A stretch of DNA of 6,859 nt from UBA2266 sp964406945 (GTDB taxonomy: Bacteria; Planctomycetota; Phycisphaerae; Sedimentisphaerales; Anaerobacaceae). Of the stretch, positions 6,194 to 6,859 are shown piece by piece. Every line of letters begins with the position of its first letter. Positions within the stretch are counted from its first letter, which is position 1. The notes beneath the pieces were generated by a model. The model worked only from the letters and a program-made list of their open reading frames with translations. It did not search any database and was not told where the DNA came from. A program made the position numbers and the translations under genes. Location of the stretch: NCBI GenBank assembly GCA_964406945.1, contig CAYOTO010000077.1, positions 1 to 6,859 of the forward strand, given 5' to 3'.

Positions 6194-6859
6194 TTAATCC
6201 CCATTTATCGCCGAATCCAGTATAGATCCTGCGCGTTCTCCTTCTACAAGCGATAAAGATCGCTCTAACAGGCATATCACTTCCTGCGAAAGAGCGCTAA
6301 ATGGAATAAGCTGAGCTATTCTAGCTCGAATCCACGGACTTTTGGAAGGACGCCCCGACCACGGAGCAACTTTTGACCCCAGCCTACACGCTTTCTTCAA
6401 ATAATCGCCCTCATATGAACGCCCGGCTTCATCAAGGACTTGCTCAATCACTTCCATCGCCTGTACGTTACCGCCATTCACCATTGCAAACTCAAGATCA
6501 ATTGAGAACAGGAAAGATTTGTAAGATTGCAGTTTAGTGTTGACCTTTGAGGCGTGCAACGTACGTTTCTCTACTTCCTTCGCTGGAAGATCGCCAAATG
6601 TCATAATTTGTTTTTCTATGTCAGTAGGTATGCTATATCCCGAGTTTCTCAGTGCGACTAAAACGGAGCGACCTCCGTCCTCCTTTTGCGCAGCGTCCCC
6701 GTCCATGGCCATTACCCAATCTATAGGCCGATGCCCTTGTTGGCCATAGGCTTTGAAGAGGGTTATCCAAGGCGCAAAGCTCCTCTTCCCTCCAACATCC
6801 TGAACAACTAGTCCCAAAACAAGCGAGGTTTTTTGCCGTCTGGTGTGACAGAGGCGGTG
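6194..6859 (-). CDS. OLD-family TOPRIM nuclease, C-terminal part (5' end missing)
   Basis: 221 codons are open from the right edge to the TAA at 6194, so the gene is partial. The sequence resembles the end of the TOPRIM domain of OLD-type ATP-dependent nucleases: a glycine turn DVGGK at residues 21-25, then a helix (FAPWITLFKAYG), then a strand ending in MDGDAA at 52-57, with the paired acids D53 and D55 that would bind metal. The upstream TOPRIM Glu and the ATPase domain would lie outside the window. The remaining 160 residues are mostly helical, as in OLD C-termini. Residues 1-18 come from the 55-bp inverted repeat, so the true junction may be at about 6804. Relatives include the GajA nuclease of Gabija; no partner gene is visible. 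Base composition looks less GC-rich than ileS. Confidence 0.6.
   Translation of the reverse strand, partial: HRLCHTRRQKTSLVLGLVVQDVGGKRSFAPWITLFKAYGQQGHRPIDWVMAMDGDAAQKEDGGRSVLVALRNSGYSIPTDIEKQIMTFGDLPAKEVEKRTLHASKVNTKLQSYKSFLFSIDLEFAMVNGGNVQAMEVIEQVLDEAGRSYEGDYLKKACRLGSKVAPWSGRPSKSPWIRARIAQLIPFSALSQEVICLLERSLSLVEGERAGSILDSAINGD
6805..6859. repeat. Right copy of the 55-bp terminal inverted repeat
   Basis: Exact reverse complement of positions 1-55. It covers the first 18 or so codons of the partial TOPRIM gene on the minus strand. The opposite strand carries the frame of the left-edge membrane protein. Confidence 0.95.

Noticed and set aside
6010..6225. Plus-strand 71-codon frame
   Set aside because: It overlaps the end of the TOPRIM gene, has no recognisable motif and no convincing start signal.
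1..6859. The whole window as a transposon with 55-bp terminal inverted repeats
   Set aside because: There is no transposase or integrase, the cargo includes the essential ileS gene, and the repeat length matches an assembly k-mer.

Overview
The window is a 6.9 kb piece of a bacterial genome, probably a metagenomic contig. It holds one complete housekeeping gene, ileS, flanked by accessory sequence and repeat-rich spacers. My best guess for the source is Planctomycetota, perhaps Phycisphaerae. That rests on the overall flavour of the IleRS protein, the dispersed GTCATCCTGAGCGAAG-type repeats and the 21-bp heptad repeat array. It comes from memory and is not a database result. All four supported genes lie on the minus strand.

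Layout, left to right. Positions 1-244 hold the 5' part of a gene for a small membrane-anchored protein that runs off the left edge. Positions 245-1300 are mostly non-coding, with a 21-bp imperfect tandem repeat at 910-1077 and a pyrimidine-rich tract after it. Positions 1301-2257 encode a TIR-like/deoxyribosyltransferase-fold protein with an unrecognised C-terminal domain. Positions 2373-5333 are ileS, with a textbook sigma70-type promoter at 5379-5407. Positions 5344-6193 are a long intergenic region built from a duplicated unit of about 218 bp containing 108-bp repeats and strong hairpins. Positions 6194-6859 are the 3' part of an OLD-family TOPRIM nuclease gene that runs off the right edge.

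The first and last 55 bases are exact reverse complements. Fifty-five is a common final k-mer size in short-read metagenome assembly, so the contig probably ends at the same graph node on both sides. This would mean the segment is bounded by inverted copies of one repeat, or that one junction is a chimera. The left and right partial genes read this same 55-mer on opposite strands, so at most one of them is likely to be native through it.

The most interesting signals are three. (i) Codon usage changes sharply inside ileS: the CP1 editing-domain segment (about 4100-4680) uses GAC for 15 of 16 Asp codons, while both flanks use mainly GAT. (ii) A Gly/Ala/Ser/Asp-rich insertion of about 39 residues sits in IleRS just after the editing domain. 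(iii) A candidate TIR-like effector lies directly behind ileS and looks lower in GC. The TIR-like and OLD genes both belong to families often found in phage defence, but nothing here shows that they work together.
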